From assembly GCF_002795245.1 (NCBI RefSeq), contig NZ_PGVG01000031.1, forward strand, positions 24,896-88,895: a stretch of 64,000 nt of DNA. The letters run 5' to 3'. The position numbers were made by a program, and so were the translations under genes. Numbering within the stretch: the stretch's first letter is position 1; each line of letters opens with the position of its first letter. The notes beneath the pieces are model-generated. The model saw only the letters and a list, made by a program, of their open reading frames with translations. It was not told the origin of the DNA and made no database searches. Origin of the DNA: Bradyrhizobium forestalis. GTDB taxonomy: Bacteria > Pseudomonadota > Alphaproteobacteria > Rhizobiales > Xanthobacteraceae. Shown one piece after another: positions 9,158-18,795 of this stretch.

Positions 9158-10055
9158 CGGTGTCTCCTCCTCCGACAAGTTGGTCGAGACAGGTTTCGAG
9201 AGAGTGGCGCCAGGCCGGCAATCGAATTCCAAACACGCGTTCCGCTTTGGATGAGTCCAGGCGCGAGTTTGCAGGCCTGCGCGCAGCGCTCGGATACTGC
9301 TCTGTCGTGATCGCTTCCAGCGCCGGCGGCCGCACTCCGCGACGGGACAAACCATCGAAGATTGCCTCGGCAAAGCCGTGCCAGCTCGTCGTCCCCTGGC
9401 CGGCCACGTGGAAGATGCCCGCAGCGATGCGGCGATCATCGGTGAGCGACCGCTCTGCAATTTTCAGCAGAGCTGCGGCCAGCTCCGCCGCTGACGTCGG
9501 GCTTCCGTGCTGGTCGCAAACGACCCTTACGACCGGGCGCGCTTCGGCCAGCCGCAACATTGTCCGAACGAAGTTGCTGCCTGTCGAGCTGTAGATCCAG
9601 GACGACCTGACGACGGTCGCGAGGGGATGCGCCGCCAATACGGCCGCCTCGCCGGCCAGCTTCGATGCACCGTATACGTTCAACGGCGCCGGCACGTCGG
9701 CCTCGTCGTAAGCCTCGCGCTTGGTGCCGTCAAAAACATAGTCGGTCGATAAATGTACAAATGGAATGTTTCTCTGCCATGCGACATCCGCCAACGCAGC
9801 CGCACCGTCGCGGTTGATGCTGAAGGCCTTTCCGACCTCAGACTCCGCCTGATCCACAGCCGTATACGCCGCGGCATTAATGATCATGCAGGGGGCGATC
9901 GAGGCGACTGTCCTGTCGATCCCGCCCCGGACCTCAAGGTCGAGCTCCTCGCGTCCGAGGGCCACTGCAGACAGGCCGCGAGGAGCAGCGAGATCACGAA
10001 GGCAACTGCCCAATTGGCCATTTCGACCAGCAATCAGAATCGGTCGTTCGATCAT
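9066..10055 (-). CDS. rfbD: dTDP-4-dehydrorhamnose reductase
   Basis: RfbD/RmlD reduces dTDP-4-keto-L-rhamnose to dTDP-L-rhamnose with NAD(P)H. It has an N-terminal Rossmann motif (ILIAGRNGQLG), STDYVFDG and the catalytic YGASKLAGE (Tyr-X3-Lys). The ATG at 10055 follows GAGG. The protein is 329 residues, about 30 longer than usual: after the normal end (LETCLDQLVGG) it continues with a low-complexity tail read from the 5' end of rfbA, a 92-bp overlap. This suggests loss of the ancestral stop codon. It sits 8 bp downstream of rfbB. Confidence 0.95.
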   Translation of the reverse strand: MIERPILIAGRNGQLGSCLRDLAAPRGLSAVALGREELDLEVRGGIDRTVASIAPCMIINAAAYTAVDQAESEVGKAFSINRDGAAALADVAWQRNIPFVHLSTDYVFDGTKREAYDEADVPAPLNVYGASKLAGEAAVLAAHPLATVVRSSWIYSSTGSNFVRTMLRLAEARPVVRVVCDQHGSPTSAAELAAALLKIAERSLTDDRRIAAGIFHVAGQGTTSWHGFAEAIFDGLSRRGVRPPALEAITTEQYPSAARRPANSRLDSSKAERVFGIRLPAWRHSLETCLDQLVGGGDTDAEGNRPGWRQRNAALPDHTCGQQAAAAHL

Positions 10056-10063
10056 TGGCAGCC

Positions 10064-11122
10064 TCAGTGTTGGGTAGCCGGGAGGCCAAGACGCGAGCCG
10101 TCGTAGACCATATTGCGAGCCCGCGCCCACCAGGTGCCGCTGGCCAGATACCATTCCACCGTGTCGGCGAGACCTCGTTCGAAGCTTCGGGTCGGCTGCC
10201 ATCCCAGCTCGCTGCGAGCTTTTGACGCATCGATCGCGTAACGTGCGTCGTGTCCCGGACGGTCCGGCACAAACGAGATCAACGATCGCCTCGCTGCCGG
10301 ACCCGGACGCAAACGATCGAGCACGTCACAAATCTGGGTGACGACCTCCAGGTTTGAGCGTTCGCTGTCGCCGCCGAAATTGTACTTTTCTCCGGCCCTG
10401 CCTTCGAACAGCAGCCTGATCAGGCCGGCTGCGTGATCGTCGACGTGAAGCCAATCGCGCACATTGCTGCCGTCGCCATAGACAGGCAACGACTTGTACT
10501 CAATCGCGTTGAGGATCGTCAGCGGAATGAGCTTTTCCGGGAATTGGAATGGCCCGTAATTGTTCGAACAGTTCGACACGATCACCGGCAAGCCATAGGT
10601 CTTGTACCAAGCGAGCGCGAGGTGGTCCGAGGCGGCTTTGCTGGCCGAATAGGGTGAACTCGGCCGATAAGGGGTATCTTCCCGGAAGCAGTCGACCGGC
10701 CCCAATGAACCGTAGACCTCGTCCGTCGACACGTGAATGAACCTGAACTGTCTCTGCCTCTGGCTCGAAAGTCCCTCGTAATATCGCCTGGCCGATTCCA
10801 GCAGAGTATAGGTGCCGACGATGTTGGTGCTGATGAACGTTGCCGAGCCGGTGATCGAGCGATCGACATGGCTCTCCGCTGCCAAGTGGATGACTGCGCT
10901 CGGCTCCCATTTGTAGAACAAACGAGTGACCGCCTCCTGATCGCAGATGTCGTGCTGCTCAAATCGATAATGGCTGGTACCGTCGATGGATGCCAGCGAA
11001 GCCAGATTGGCCGCATAGGTCAGCTTGTCGACATTGACGACCGAGGCCTCGGCTTCCAAGACCAATTGGCGACAGACCGCAGACCCGATAAATCCCGCTC
11101 CACCCGTCACCAGGACACGCAT
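10064..11122 (-). CDS. rfbB: dTDP-glucose 4,6-dehydratase
   Basis: RfbB/RmlB is an extended short-chain dehydrogenase that converts dTDP-glucose to dTDP-4-keto-6-deoxyglucose. Visible features are the NAD-binding VTGGAGFIGSAV, HLAAESHVDRSI, HVSTDEVYGSLG (catalytic Thr-Asp-Glu) and YSASKAASDH (Tyr-X3-Lys). At 352 aa it has normal length. The start at 11122 is preceded by GAGGG and lies 10 bp after the rfbC stop; an in-frame start 30 bp upstream would overlap rfbC and is less likely. Confidence 0.95.
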   Translation of the reverse strand: MRVLVTGGAGFIGSAVCRQLVLEAEASVVNVDKLTYAANLASLASIDGTSHYRFEQHDICDQEAVTRLFYKWEPSAVIHLAAESHVDRSITGSATFISTNIVGTYTLLESARRYYEGLSSQRQRQFRFIHVSTDEVYGSLGPVDCFREDTPYRPSSPYSASKAASDHLALAWYKTYGLPVIVSNCSNNYGPFQFPEKLIPLTILNAIEYKSLPVYGDGSNVRDWLHVDDHAAGLIRLLFEGRAGEKYNFGGDSERSNLEVVTQICDVLDRLRPGPAARRSLISFVPDRPGHDARYAIDASKARSELGWQPTRSFERGLADTVEWYLASGTWWARARNMVYDGSRLGLPATQH

Positions 11123-11132
11123 GACACGCCCT

Positions 11133-11690
11133 CTATTCAAACACGGAAGCAAGCTGATCGAAGGTGGGAAGCGCCCGATCCTTCGGAGAAAGGTGGGCCT
11201 CTGAGGCCTTCACCGGCCACTCGATCGCCAGTTCGGGGTCCGCCCAATAGACGCCGCCATCGTGGTCCGGCGAGTAGACCTCATCGACTTTGTAAAACAC
11301 CGTGGTTTGAGGCTCGAGCGTACAGAAGCCGTGAGCGAATCCTTTCGGAACGAGCAACTGCTCGTCATTCTCGCTATCCAGCTTGACCGAGACGTGCTTG
11401 CCGAATGTCGGCGACCGACGCCGAAGATCGAGCACCACATCAAGGATCGCCCCCCTTAACACGCGGACGAGCTTGGCCTGCGCGAAGGGAGGCCGCTGGA
11501 AGTGCAATCCGCGAACCGTCCCGACCCGCTCCGAGCAGGACTGATTGTCCTGGATAAAGTCGTGAGAGATTCCTTTTTCGGCAAACGCAGAGCGGCGGAA
11601 CGTCTCGCAGAAATAGCCCCGCGTATCGGAAAAGCGCTTCGATCGGACCATCTTAACATCCGGAATCGCCAGACTTCGCACTTCCAGCAT
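11133..11690 (-). CDS. rfbC: dTDP-4-dehydrorhamnose 3,5-epimerase
   Basis: RfbC/RmlC is a cupin enzyme that epimerises C3 and C5 of dTDP-4-keto-6-deoxyglucose. This 185-aa protein has the family signatures FSDTRGYFCETF, QDNQSCSERVGTVRGLHFQ (active-site His) and LLVPKGFAHGF. It is the first gene of the rhamnose operon rfbC-rfbB-rfbD-rfbA. It is transcribed divergently from the autokinase gene at 11996, so the 305-bp AT-rich gap between them should hold both promoters. Confidence 0.95.
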   Translation of the reverse strand: MLEVRSLAIPDVKMVRSKRFSDTRGYFCETFRRSAFAEKGISHDFIQDNQSCSERVGTVRGLHFQRPPFAQAKLVRVLRGAILDVVLDLRRRSPTFGKHVSVKLDSENDEQLLVPKGFAHGFCTLEPQTTVFYKVDEVYSPDHDGGVYWADPELAIEWPVKASEAHLSPKDRALPTFDQLASVFE

Positions 11691-11995
11691 GACCGCACGC
11701 TCCGATACGCAGCGCTATCGCCCGGACGGTCGGCCTGATCCTCCAATGTCCTGCAAACCAAGCAGCCCGGCCGAACCAGTTCCGCTTCGCTCGGTTCGCG
11801 GCAGATATCGGAGCTTAATCAGACGCCACGCCCCTCCTTGCCATTCCAATTAATTATTCGCCAATTAATGCCCGAGCCAGATTTAATTGGCAACACCAAA
11901 TTTATCGGATATATTATTTTAAATGTGGCCACGGGTCCAAATATGCGCCTGCGGGATGCTCCCGCGCGATTGTCGACAGCCGAGAGAATTGTCCG
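11691..11995. promoter_or_regulatory. Divergent AT-rich intergenic region between rfbC and autokinase gene
   Basis: No gene is seen in this 305-bp gap. Its middle (about 11845-11925) is very A/T-rich and holds a direct repeat, CCAATTAAT, twice with a 15-bp period. It must contain the promoters of both the rhamnose operon and the plus-strand polysaccharide genes. The AT island resembles those at 8168, 16590 and 19136, suggesting shared control by the H-NS-like proteins encoded nearby (inference). Confidence 0.5.
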
Positions 11996-14329
11996 ATGCT
12001 TCAGACCAATACGCTCCAGGCCGACGGGGCACGTCTCCCCTCCACCATGCAAATGCAGTCGGATCGCCAAAACGCCGGCGGCATCGGCGATCTCATTAAA
12101 TTGGCACTCGTATTTATACGGCGACAATACCTCGTCATCATTTTCACCGCTGTCCTCGCAAGTGCCGCCAGCCTCATATACCTACGACTGGTGTCGCCGG
12201 CCTATACGGCGCAGGTTCAGGTCCTGTTCGAAAATCCAAGGGCGCAATTCCTCCAGAAGCAATCGCTTCTATCCGAGCCGATCGTCGACGTTACTCAGAT
12301 CGAAACGCAGCTGCAGATCATCAAGTCGCAGGCGACTGCTGCGGCTGTGATCAAGCAGTTGAAACTGACCGATCACCCGGACTTCAAGGAGTCGCGGCCG
12401 CTGCAGTCCTGGCTACTGGGCTGGCTTCGAAGATGGCGGTCGGATCCGTCAGAAGGTGCGCCACCTGCTCCGCCAGAGCAGCCCTCGGAAACCACGATTG
12501 CGAGCTTTCTGGATCGCCTGTCTGCTGGCCGGGTTGGCTATAGCCACGTTATTGAGATCGCGTTCACCTCGAGCGATCCGGCGCTGGCGGCGGACATCGC
12601 GAACGCAATTGCCAAAGCCTACATCAACGATCAGCTCGAGGCGAAATTTGAAGCCACTCGAACTGCAACCAGCTGGCTGCGGGAACGGCTGCGAAACCTC
12701 GGCGAGGAGGCGCTGACCGCCGAACGTGCAGTCGCGGCTTACAAATCGCAAAACAACATCGTTTCGCCCGGAGGAAAACCGATCGACGAGCAGCAGATCA
12801 CAGAGCTCAACACCCGGCTGGCGACCGCCCGCGCGCAGAGTTCGGAGGCCGCGGCCAAGCTGTCGCGCTACGAAGCTCTCCTTGGCGCCGACCCGGCAAA
12901 ACCATCCTCGATCAGCAATCTGGATGCCATCGGCTCCGATGCGATGAACAGTCCGATCATTACGTCGCTACGCCAGCAGTATCTCGAACTCGCCAGGCGT
13001 GAGGCCGAGTTATCCGCCCGCGTCGGCCGCGATCACCTGGCAGTTGTCAACATCCGAAACAGGCTGCGTGAATTTCGCGCCTCCATTCTGGACGAGGTTA
13101 AGAGGCTTTCGGAGATCAGCCGCAGCGAAGCCGAACTTGCAAAGCAGCGGCAGGAAGAGATCGAAAAACGTCTGTCTGTGGCCATCGCGCAGTCGCGCCT
13201 CACGAACTCGGCAGAGCTGACGATAAGAGATTTGGAAAGTCGGGCGAAGAGCCTGCGGGGCCTCTACGACACTTTCCTTCAGCAGTACATGGGCTCGACG
13301 CAGCAGGAAAGCTTCCCGATCTCGGAAACCCGGGTCATCTTCCCCGCTTCTGCCGCTCAGACCAAGAGCAAACCGAAAGCGAAGGTCGTGCTGAGCTTCG
13401 GTCTTCTGGGGGGGCTCGCGCTGGGACTGCTCCTCGGTTTCGTGCGAGACGTAATGGACCGCGTTTTCCGCACGTCTTCCCAACTCGAGGCTGCGCTGGA
13501 GCTGCCGTGCCTGTCTCTCGTGCCGATCCTGAATATGCCCAGGCAGCAGAGGCCGGCGGCGCGGCTGCAACAGACGCAGGAAGACTCGAACCAACGAATA
13601 CTTTCGGCCGCTCCGGACATTCATCGCGCCGTCGTAGGCATGCCTCTCTCTCGGTACACTGAGGCGATCCGAGCGATCAAGATTGCGATCGACCATAGCC
13701 CGGCGAAGACCCCCAACCAGGTGATTGGCGTGACTTCAGCCCTGCCAAATGAGGGCAAGACCACGATTGCCGCTTCCGTGGCGCAACTTATCGGACACAG
13801 CGGGAAGAAGGTGATCATCGTCGACTGCGATCTCCGGAATCCATCGCTCTCGGCCCGCGTCGTTCCCAAGGCTGTGGACGGCATTATTGAAGTCATGAAC
13901 GGAGATCGCCCACTCGAGGAGGTGGTATGGCGGGATCCGAGGACGACTCTTGCCGTTCTTCCGGCCGTTCCGCGCGGGCCCGTGCTTCACTCAAGCGAAC
14001 TTCTGTCCGACGGCTCGATATGCAAGCTCTTCGATCGCCTGCGACAGAACTATGACTATGTCATTGTCGATCTTCCACCGCTGAGTCCGCTTGTCGACGT
14101 ACGGGTCACCGCTCCTCTGATCGATTGTTACGTTCTCGTCGTCGAGTGGGGACGCACGAAGATCGACGTCGTACAGCATGCACTGCACACCGCCCCGACG
14201 ATCTCGGACTCGCTGATCGGCGCAGTCCTGAACAAGACTGACATCAGGGCGATGGCGCGATACGACACCCACCGAAGCGATTATTACGATGACAGTCACT
14301 ATGTCCGCTATGGTCTTTCGAGCTCCTGA
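11996..14329 (+). CDS. Polysaccharide co-polymerase / tyrosine autokinase (Wzz-CpsD type)
   Basis: This 777-aa inner-membrane protein controls polysaccharide chain length and export (GumC/ExoP/Wzc family). A Wzz domain begins with a membrane segment at about residues 43-65 (YLVIIFTAVLASAASLIYLRL). A long periplasmic coiled coil follows (about 210-450), then a second membrane segment (VVLSFGLLGGLALGLLLGF). The cytoplasmic BY-kinase domain has Walker A SALPNEGKTTIA (about 580) and Walker A' VIIVDCDLRNP (about 610). The C-terminus carries a tyrosine cluster (Tyr756, 763, 764, 769, 772), the expected autophosphorylation site. It heads the plus-strand polysaccharide genes. Confidence 0.92.
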   Translation: MLQTNTLQADGARLPSTMQMQSDRQNAGGIGDLIKLALVFIRRQYLVIIFTAVLASAASLIYLRLVSPAYTAQVQVLFENPRAQFLQKQSLLSEPIVDVTQIETQLQIIKSQATAAAVIKQLKLTDHPDFKESRPLQSWLLGWLRRWRSDPSEGAPPAPPEQPSETTIASFLDRLSAGRVGYSHVIEIAFTSSDPALAADIANAIAKAYINDQLEAKFEATRTATSWLRERLRNLGEEALTAERAVAAYKSQNNIVSPGGKPIDEQQITELNTRLATARAQSSEAAAKLSRYEALLGADPAKPSSISNLDAIGSDAMNSPIITSLRQQYLELARREAELSARVGRDHLAVVNIRNRLREFRASILDEVKRLSEISRSEAELAKQRQEEIEKRLSVAIAQSRLTNSAELTIRDLESRAKSLRGLYDTFLQQYMGSTQQESFPISETRVIFPASAAQTKSKPKAKVVLSFGLLGGLALGLLLGFVRDVMDRVFRTSSQLEAALELPCLSLVPILNMPRQQRPAARLQQTQEDSNQRILSAAPDIHRAVVGMPLSRYTEAIRAIKIAIDHSPAKTPNQVIGVTSALPNEGKTTIAASVAQLIGHSGKKVIIVDCDLRNPSLSARVVPKAVDGIIEVMNGDRPLEEVVWRDPRTTLAVLPAVPRGPVLHSSELLSDGSICKLFDRLRQNYDYVIVDLPPLSPLVDVRVTAPLIDCYVLVVEWGRTKIDVVQHALHTAPTISDSLIGAVLNKTDIRAMARYDTHRSDYYDDSHYVRYGLSSS

Positions 14330-14423
14330 GCGGCCTGTCGCCGTGCACCATCACGATTTGAGCGTTGAAGGGCCTGCCGATCTGAGTCTTCGGAGAAACG
14401 CCAAGCCTGAGAGGTGACGTTGC

Positions 14424-16523
14424 ATGCTCGTCAGGTTCCTGATGCTGGCACTGTTGGTGTCCGTCGCCGCGGCTTTTGCAATGCCCGATATGCCGCAAGC
14501 GCGAGCCCTATGCTCCGCTCTTCTCGCGATCGCGGTGCTGGCAACCGCAGCCTTCGCCTCATCTTCCGCGATCGCGCGCCTGGTACAACGGTTACGACTC
14601 TTTCTCCTCGTCGTCCTCGTTGTACCGGCGATCTACATGACTATTCAACTCGCTCCGATTCCTATCCACGGGTCCGGCAATCCGATATGGGCAACCGCAT
14701 CGGCCGCATTGAATGTCCCCCTTGCTGAACGGCTCACGGTGGACATCGGCGCAACCGTGCGGGCATTCTTGCATTACGGTACTGCTGTCGCCCTCGCGCT
14801 CATCGCGACCGTCGTCGCGCTGGACAAACAGCGTGCGTGGCAGCTCCTCACCATGCTGGTCTCGGTTGCGGCGATCGTCAGTGCGTACTTGCTGGTGCGG
14901 CAGACCATAGGAGCGGACAGCCTCTCGCCCGGCGATGGTCCTGCGCTGGTCGTGACCGGCGCAGGACCGGCAGTGCTGGGCCTGGTGCTGTCTGCAGCGA
15001 TGACGGCTCGTGCGTTCGAGGAACGCCGCCGGGTCAAGCAACTCTCATTTCGGCTGACGACGACCCTATCGTTCGCGCTGCTGGCAACGCTTCTCTGCCT
15101 GTCGGCGATCCTTGCCAGGGGAGACGGGACGGGAACTGTCATAGCTGCGTTGCTCGGAGTGGGAATCATAATCGCCGCGTTCGCGATCCAGAACTGGTTC
15201 TATGGGGTTTGGGGAATGGCGAGCGTGCTTGCTACGGCTGCAATTCTCTTTCTGGCGGCGGTCACCCTGCTGCCGGTGAGGCAGAATACCGATCTCGCGA
15301 TCGCCCTATCCGCGCATGACCTGGCGGCGACTGAACGGATGCTGCAAGATACCGGCCGAGCGGGATTCGGTGCCGGAACGTACGTGGCACTACTGCCGAT
15401 CCATCGCGATATCGGCGCGCCGTCATCGCGAGAGCGCCCGACGGCTGCCGCTGCCATCGCAATCGAAATGGGCCGCCCCTTTCTGTATGGCGTGTTGATC
15501 ATTGCGGTACTTGGCGCCGCGGCTTTGCTCAGATGCTCCCTGCGGCGAAGGCGTGACTACGTCTACGCGGCCATTGGTTCCGGCGCTGCGGCTGCGCTAG
15601 CCATGCTGGCCTTGGTCGAGGACGGCATTCTCGAGTTCGGCGCATCGCTGTTCGCTGCCGCCATGTTCGGACTGGCGGTTGCTCAAAGCCAGCGTGATAC
15701 AGGCGCTGCGGCCTCGCCGTCGCGATCAACGAGACCTGTAGGTGAACCGGATGGTCCAGGTCCGACCTCCGCGCCAACACACCGATATGGGATTGGCAAT
15801 GCATCGATGCGTATTGGATTGGGCTCCATCGCAGTCGTCCTGATCGCGCAAACGGTCTGGCTGCTCGCTCAGCCGTCGTATCCGGGCGGTTTGCCGGTTG
15901 AAGCGCTTGCCGCCAACCAAGCGGCACGCCAAGCCCTTCTAAGGGTGCCGCTTCCGAACTCACTCCGCGGTGACGGCGATCTGCGTTCAGGGAGGCTCGC
16001 TCCTGCGCCGCAGTCCACCGCCAATGGAGCCGCAGCGTCAAGGCCGGAGATCGAAGTCGATCCGGCCGTGCCGACTGTATTGGCGCGGGCACTGCAGTAC
16101 TCGCCACTACGAGGTGATCTTTGGCTCATGCTTGCGGCGCTCTCGAGGGAGCAGAGACCGGTCGAATATGACGTCGCGGCCTTGCTGAAACTGTCGTACT
16201 ACACAGCACCAAACGATTTGGCCTTGCTTCCACTACGACTGACTGTCGCTCTCGGCGAGGTCTCGGTCGTAAGCGAGCCTGAGCTGCGTGAACTGGTGCA
16301 GCGTGACGTCAAGATTGCCTTGGCCAGACACCCCAGTTTCCGCCCCGCTCTGATTGCCGCCTATCAATCGGCGTCGGCAGGCGGGAAGGGCTTGGTGGAC
16401 GATCTGATTTCGGAGTGGGATTCAGCCGCTCTGCAAAGCATGCGCAAGGAAATTCGGGTTCCGTCGCCCGGAGCGGACCTCCCTCCGCCGAACAGAGTAC
16501 CGGGCCGCGGGACAGCGCGGTAA
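14424..16523 (+). CDS. Large multi-pass membrane protein, probable polysaccharide polymerase/ligase (Wzy-like)
   Basis: This 699-aa protein has about ten hydrophobic segments between residues 1 and 425, interrupted by a polar loop at about 290-340. A linker follows, then another membrane segment near 470 (IGLGSIAVVLIAQTVWLLA), and a soluble C-terminal region of about 200 residues rich in short helices (ARALQYSPLRGDLWLMLAAL). Topology, size and position between the chain-length kinase and the sugar-1-phosphate transferase fit an O-antigen ligase/polymerase-like protein. I see no family motif strong enough to be certain. The start at 14424 follows GAGAGGTGA. Confidence 0.65.
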   Translation: MLVRFLMLALLVSVAAAFAMPDMPQARALCSALLAIAVLATAAFASSSAIARLVQRLRLFLLVVLVVPAIYMTIQLAPIPIHGSGNPIWATASAALNVPLAERLTVDIGATVRAFLHYGTAVALALIATVVALDKQRAWQLLTMLVSVAAIVSAYLLVRQTIGADSLSPGDGPALVVTGAGPAVLGLVLSAAMTARAFEERRRVKQLSFRLTTTLSFALLATLLCLSAILARGDGTGTVIAALLGVGIIIAAFAIQNWFYGVWGMASVLATAAILFLAAVTLLPVRQNTDLAIALSAHDLAATERMLQDTGRAGFGAGTYVALLPIHRDIGAPSSRERPTAAAAIAIEMGRPFLYGVLIIAVLGAAALLRCSLRRRRDYVYAAIGSGAAAALAMLALVEDGILEFGASLFAAAMFGLAVAQSQRDTGAAASPSRSTRPVGEPDGPGPTSAPTHRYGIGNASMRIGLGSIAVVLIAQTVWLLAQPSYPGGLPVEALAANQAARQALLRVPLPNSLRGDGDLRSGRLAPAPQSTANGAAASRPEIEVDPAVPTVLARALQYSPLRGDLWLMLAALSREQRPVEYDVAALLKLSYYTAPNDLALLPLRLTVALGEVSVVSEPELRELVQRDVKIALARHPSFRPALIAAYQSASAGGKGLVDDLISEWDSAALQSMRKEIRVPSPGADLPPPNRVPGRGTAR

Positions 16524-16667
16524 TTTCCTAACGTATTCCGCTCGATAGACGGACGACCCGAGCATATGCGCCAGGTTCGGTGTGGCGCAATTTAAATAAT
16601 CGCGATTTTCGCTTGATACATTCAATAAATTAATAATAGATTAAATAATAATCCCGAGTGCCTCGCC
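16524..16667. promoter_or_regulatory. AT-rich spacer before the undecaprenyl-phosphate sugar transferase gene
   Basis: The 144-bp gap contains a dense A/T tract from about 16587 to 16652, with taattaat- and taaataat-type runs, in GC-rich surroundings. It probably carries a separate promoter for the gene at 16668 and an H-NS-type binding region (inference from composition). Confidence 0.4.
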
Positions 16668-18134
16668 ATGAACTTCGTGAACCGACACCTCCCCGATCAG
16701 AACGATACGGCTTGTGTCAGTCTCGAGCCGTCGGCATCCCGGCATAAATGGCCCCTGCGTTATGACCGGATCGAACACGTTGCGCTCTGTGCTGATATCG
16801 CGACGATTTTGCTTGCGAGCGTCCTCTCCACGTTACTGTACCGGGTCCAGAACGGGCAGACCGAGGGAGACCACGGCAACGCATTTGGCTTGGCACTGGT
16901 CAGCGCAGCTTGTGTGGCTTCGGTGCTGAAGGCTCAAGGCCTCTATCGCCCGATTGAGCTCTTCGTGCTCAAGAACCAGGTTCGGGCCGTCTGCGTGACC
17001 TGGGTGGCATTGGTGCTCTTGATTTGGGCCGCGTACGGCTTTGCTATTCGCCCGGGCGCATCTCAGGAAGCAGGCCCGGCCTTCGCCATCCTCGGCTTGG
17101 CGCTACTTGTGGCCGAGCGATGGGGGGTCAGGTCGCTGCTGATAAGAGGTCTGAGCGCAAGAAAATTCGCTAGCACCAATATCGTTCTCATCAGCGATCA
17201 GCCGCTTTCGAAAGACGCCGGCCTGCCGGAGGCCTTGGCTATGCACGGTTATTGCGTCAAGGGACGGTTCAGCCTGCCGCCAAGCGGCTTCGGGCCTGCC
17301 GGTCGAAAGCGGCTCACTTCTCGCGTGATCGACTATATTCGCAACGCTCCGCTCGACCAAGTGGTGGTCGAGGCCAGCCCGGAGCGATGGCCCGAGCTCC
17401 GAGCGCTTGTCGCCGATCTCCGGGTGTTGCCGTTCCCGATCATGTTCGTGCCCGTCGGCACAACATCCGAATTGCTTCGACATCCTACACGGAGTCTTGG
17501 GAGTGCCGTTTGCGTTGAATTGCAGCGCGGTCCCCTTACATCCCTCGAATGCGCGACCAAACGAATCATTGATGTTGTCGGCGCGGGGCTCGCGCTGGCC
17601 ATATCTGCACCACTGCTTGTGCTGGCTGCAGTCGCAATCAAGCTGGATTCTCCAGGCCCCGTGTTCTTCCGACAGCAACGTTGTGGCTTCAATGGTCGGA
17701 CATTCTTGATCCGCAAATTTCGGACCATGCATGTGCTCGAGGACGGCAACGTGATCGCTCAAGCCACCCCTCTCGACCGTCGCGTCACCCGCGTGGGCAA
17801 ATGGCTGCGTCGGACGAGTTTCGACGAACTGCCGCAACTGCTAAATGTTCTCGAGGGCAGCATGTCGCTGGTGGGCCCGCGTCCCCATGCCTTGGCCCAC
17901 GACGGACAGTTTGACAAGCTCATGCGGAACTACGCCTTCCGCCGCAGGGTCCGGCCGGGACTGACCGGATGGGCCCAGGTCCACGGCTGCCGCGGCGCAA
18001 CACCCACGGCGCCGATGATCGAAGCACGTGTCCAGTACGATCTCTGGTACATCGACAATTGGAGTCTTCGGCTGGATCTCGCAATCCTGTTGCGAACTCC
18101 CATGGAGGTATTGCGGGGGCGCAACGCCTACTAG
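16668..18134 (+). CDS. Undecaprenyl-phosphate sugar-1-phosphate transferase (WcaJ/ExoY family)
   Basis: This 488-aa protein starts polysaccharide assembly by moving a sugar-1-phosphate (often glucose or galactose) onto undecaprenyl phosphate at the inner membrane. The N-terminal half has four hydrophobic segments and a CoA-binding-like domain, as in the polyprenyl glycosylphosphotransferase family. The C-terminal catalytic half has KRIIDVVGAG, KLDSPGPVFFRQQR, IRKFRTM, RTSFDELPQLLNVL, SLVGPRPHA and RPGLTGWAQV, all hallmarks of the bacterial sugar transferase domain. Length is normal. It converges on an H-NS-like gene, with a strong hairpin between. Confidence 0.93.
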   Translation: MNFVNRHLPDQNDTACVSLEPSASRHKWPLRYDRIEHVALCADIATILLASVLSTLLYRVQNGQTEGDHGNAFGLALVSAACVASVLKAQGLYRPIELFVLKNQVRAVCVTWVALVLLIWAAYGFAIRPGASQEAGPAFAILGLALLVAERWGVRSLLIRGLSARKFASTNIVLISDQPLSKDAGLPEALAMHGYCVKGRFSLPPSGFGPAGRKRLTSRVIDYIRNAPLDQVVVEASPERWPELRALVADLRVLPFPIMFVPVGTTSELLRHPTRSLGSAVCVELQRGPLTSLECATKRIIDVVGAGLALAISAPLLVLAAVAIKLDSPGPVFFRQQRCGFNGRTFLIRKFRTMHVLEDGNVIAQATPLDRRVTRVGKWLRRTSFDELPQLLNVLEGSMSLVGPRPHALAHDGQFDKLMRNYAFRRRVRPGLTGWAQVHGCRGATPTAPMIEARVQYDLWYIDNWSLRLDLAILLRTPMEVLRGRNAY

Positions 18135-18159
18135 ACTCGATCTCCGCGTCAAGCACCGA

Positions 18160-18183
18160 GCTGCGCCAGCCCGCTGGCGCAGC
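18160..18183. terminator. Strong hairpin between convergent genes
   Basis: A perfect 11-bp inverted repeat (GCTGCGCCAGC / GCTGGCGCAGC, 2-base spacer) lies between the stop of the sugar transferase (18134) and the stop of the minus-strand H-NS-like gene (18190). There is no U-tract, so it may act as a bidirectional pause or mRNA 3'-end stabiliser rather than a classical terminator. Confidence 0.55.
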
Positions 18184-18189
18184 GAGCTC

Positions 18190-18558
18190 TCACGCCCGTT
18201 GCCGAAGCTTCGGAGCCGCTTCTCCGATACGAAACTCCTCGATCCGACGGCCGGATTTCATGGCGGCAACCAACCAGCGCGGCCGCTTGCCACGTCCCGA
18301 CCAGGTTTCGGAAGTCTGCGGGTTACGATATTTCGGCAGTACGCGCGGATATTTGCGCCTCGGTTTGCCGGTCGGAGAGACGCTCCGCCCGCCGGTTTCG
18401 GCCAACACAGCCATCCCGCCGCCGAGAACCGCCAGGCGCTTCTCCAGTTCCTGTTTTTCCGCCTTGATCCGATCCGACAAAATGCCGCTAATTTCCTCAT
18501 GAAGCGACCATAGATCATCAAGGGACATCGCTTCTAGTTCGAGCTTCTTGGTCGACAT
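18190..18558 (-). CDS. H-NS-like nucleoid protein (HvrA family), copy 1
   Basis: This 122-aa DNA-binding protein has an N-terminal oligomerisation helix/coiled coil (LDDLWSLHEEISGILSDRI, EKQELEKRLAVL). Its C-terminal H-NS-type DNA-binding domain has the core ETWSGRGKRPRWL after RRKYPRVLPKYRNP. Proteins of this family bind curved AT-rich DNA and silence it. AGGA precedes the ATG at 18558. A paralogue lies at 19282 with the same layout, and several AT-rich gaps in this locus are likely targets, so self-contained regulation of the polysaccharide genes is plausible but inferred. Confidence 0.9.
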   Translation of the reverse strand: MSTKKLELEAMSLDDLWSLHEEISGILSDRIKAEKQELEKRLAVLGGGMAVLAETGGRSVSPTGKPRRKYPRVLPKYRNPQTSETWSGRGKRPRWLVAAMKSGRRIEEFRIGEAAPKLRQRA

Positions 18559-18795
18559 GCTAGCATCCTGTGGTTGCGCCCATTTAATATTGTCCCGGCC
18601 GAGTAATCAAGAACCTAAGTGGGTCAGACCCAAAAAAATACGTGGAACCGAACGGCAAGTTCGTGCTCCACATAACTGCGTCGCCGGTTCCAATCAAGAC
18701 TGAAAAAAGGATTATCCGCTCAATTTAATAGCGGCCAGAGTAACAACACGCGCCCCGCGTGCACCGACGCCTCGACTCAAGCGAAGAATGGCCCG

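Noticed and set aside
9158..9460. 101-residue N-terminal extension of RfbA
   Set aside because: The extension reads through rfbD in another frame, and the ATG at 9157 has a strong ribosome-binding site and begins the conserved domain.
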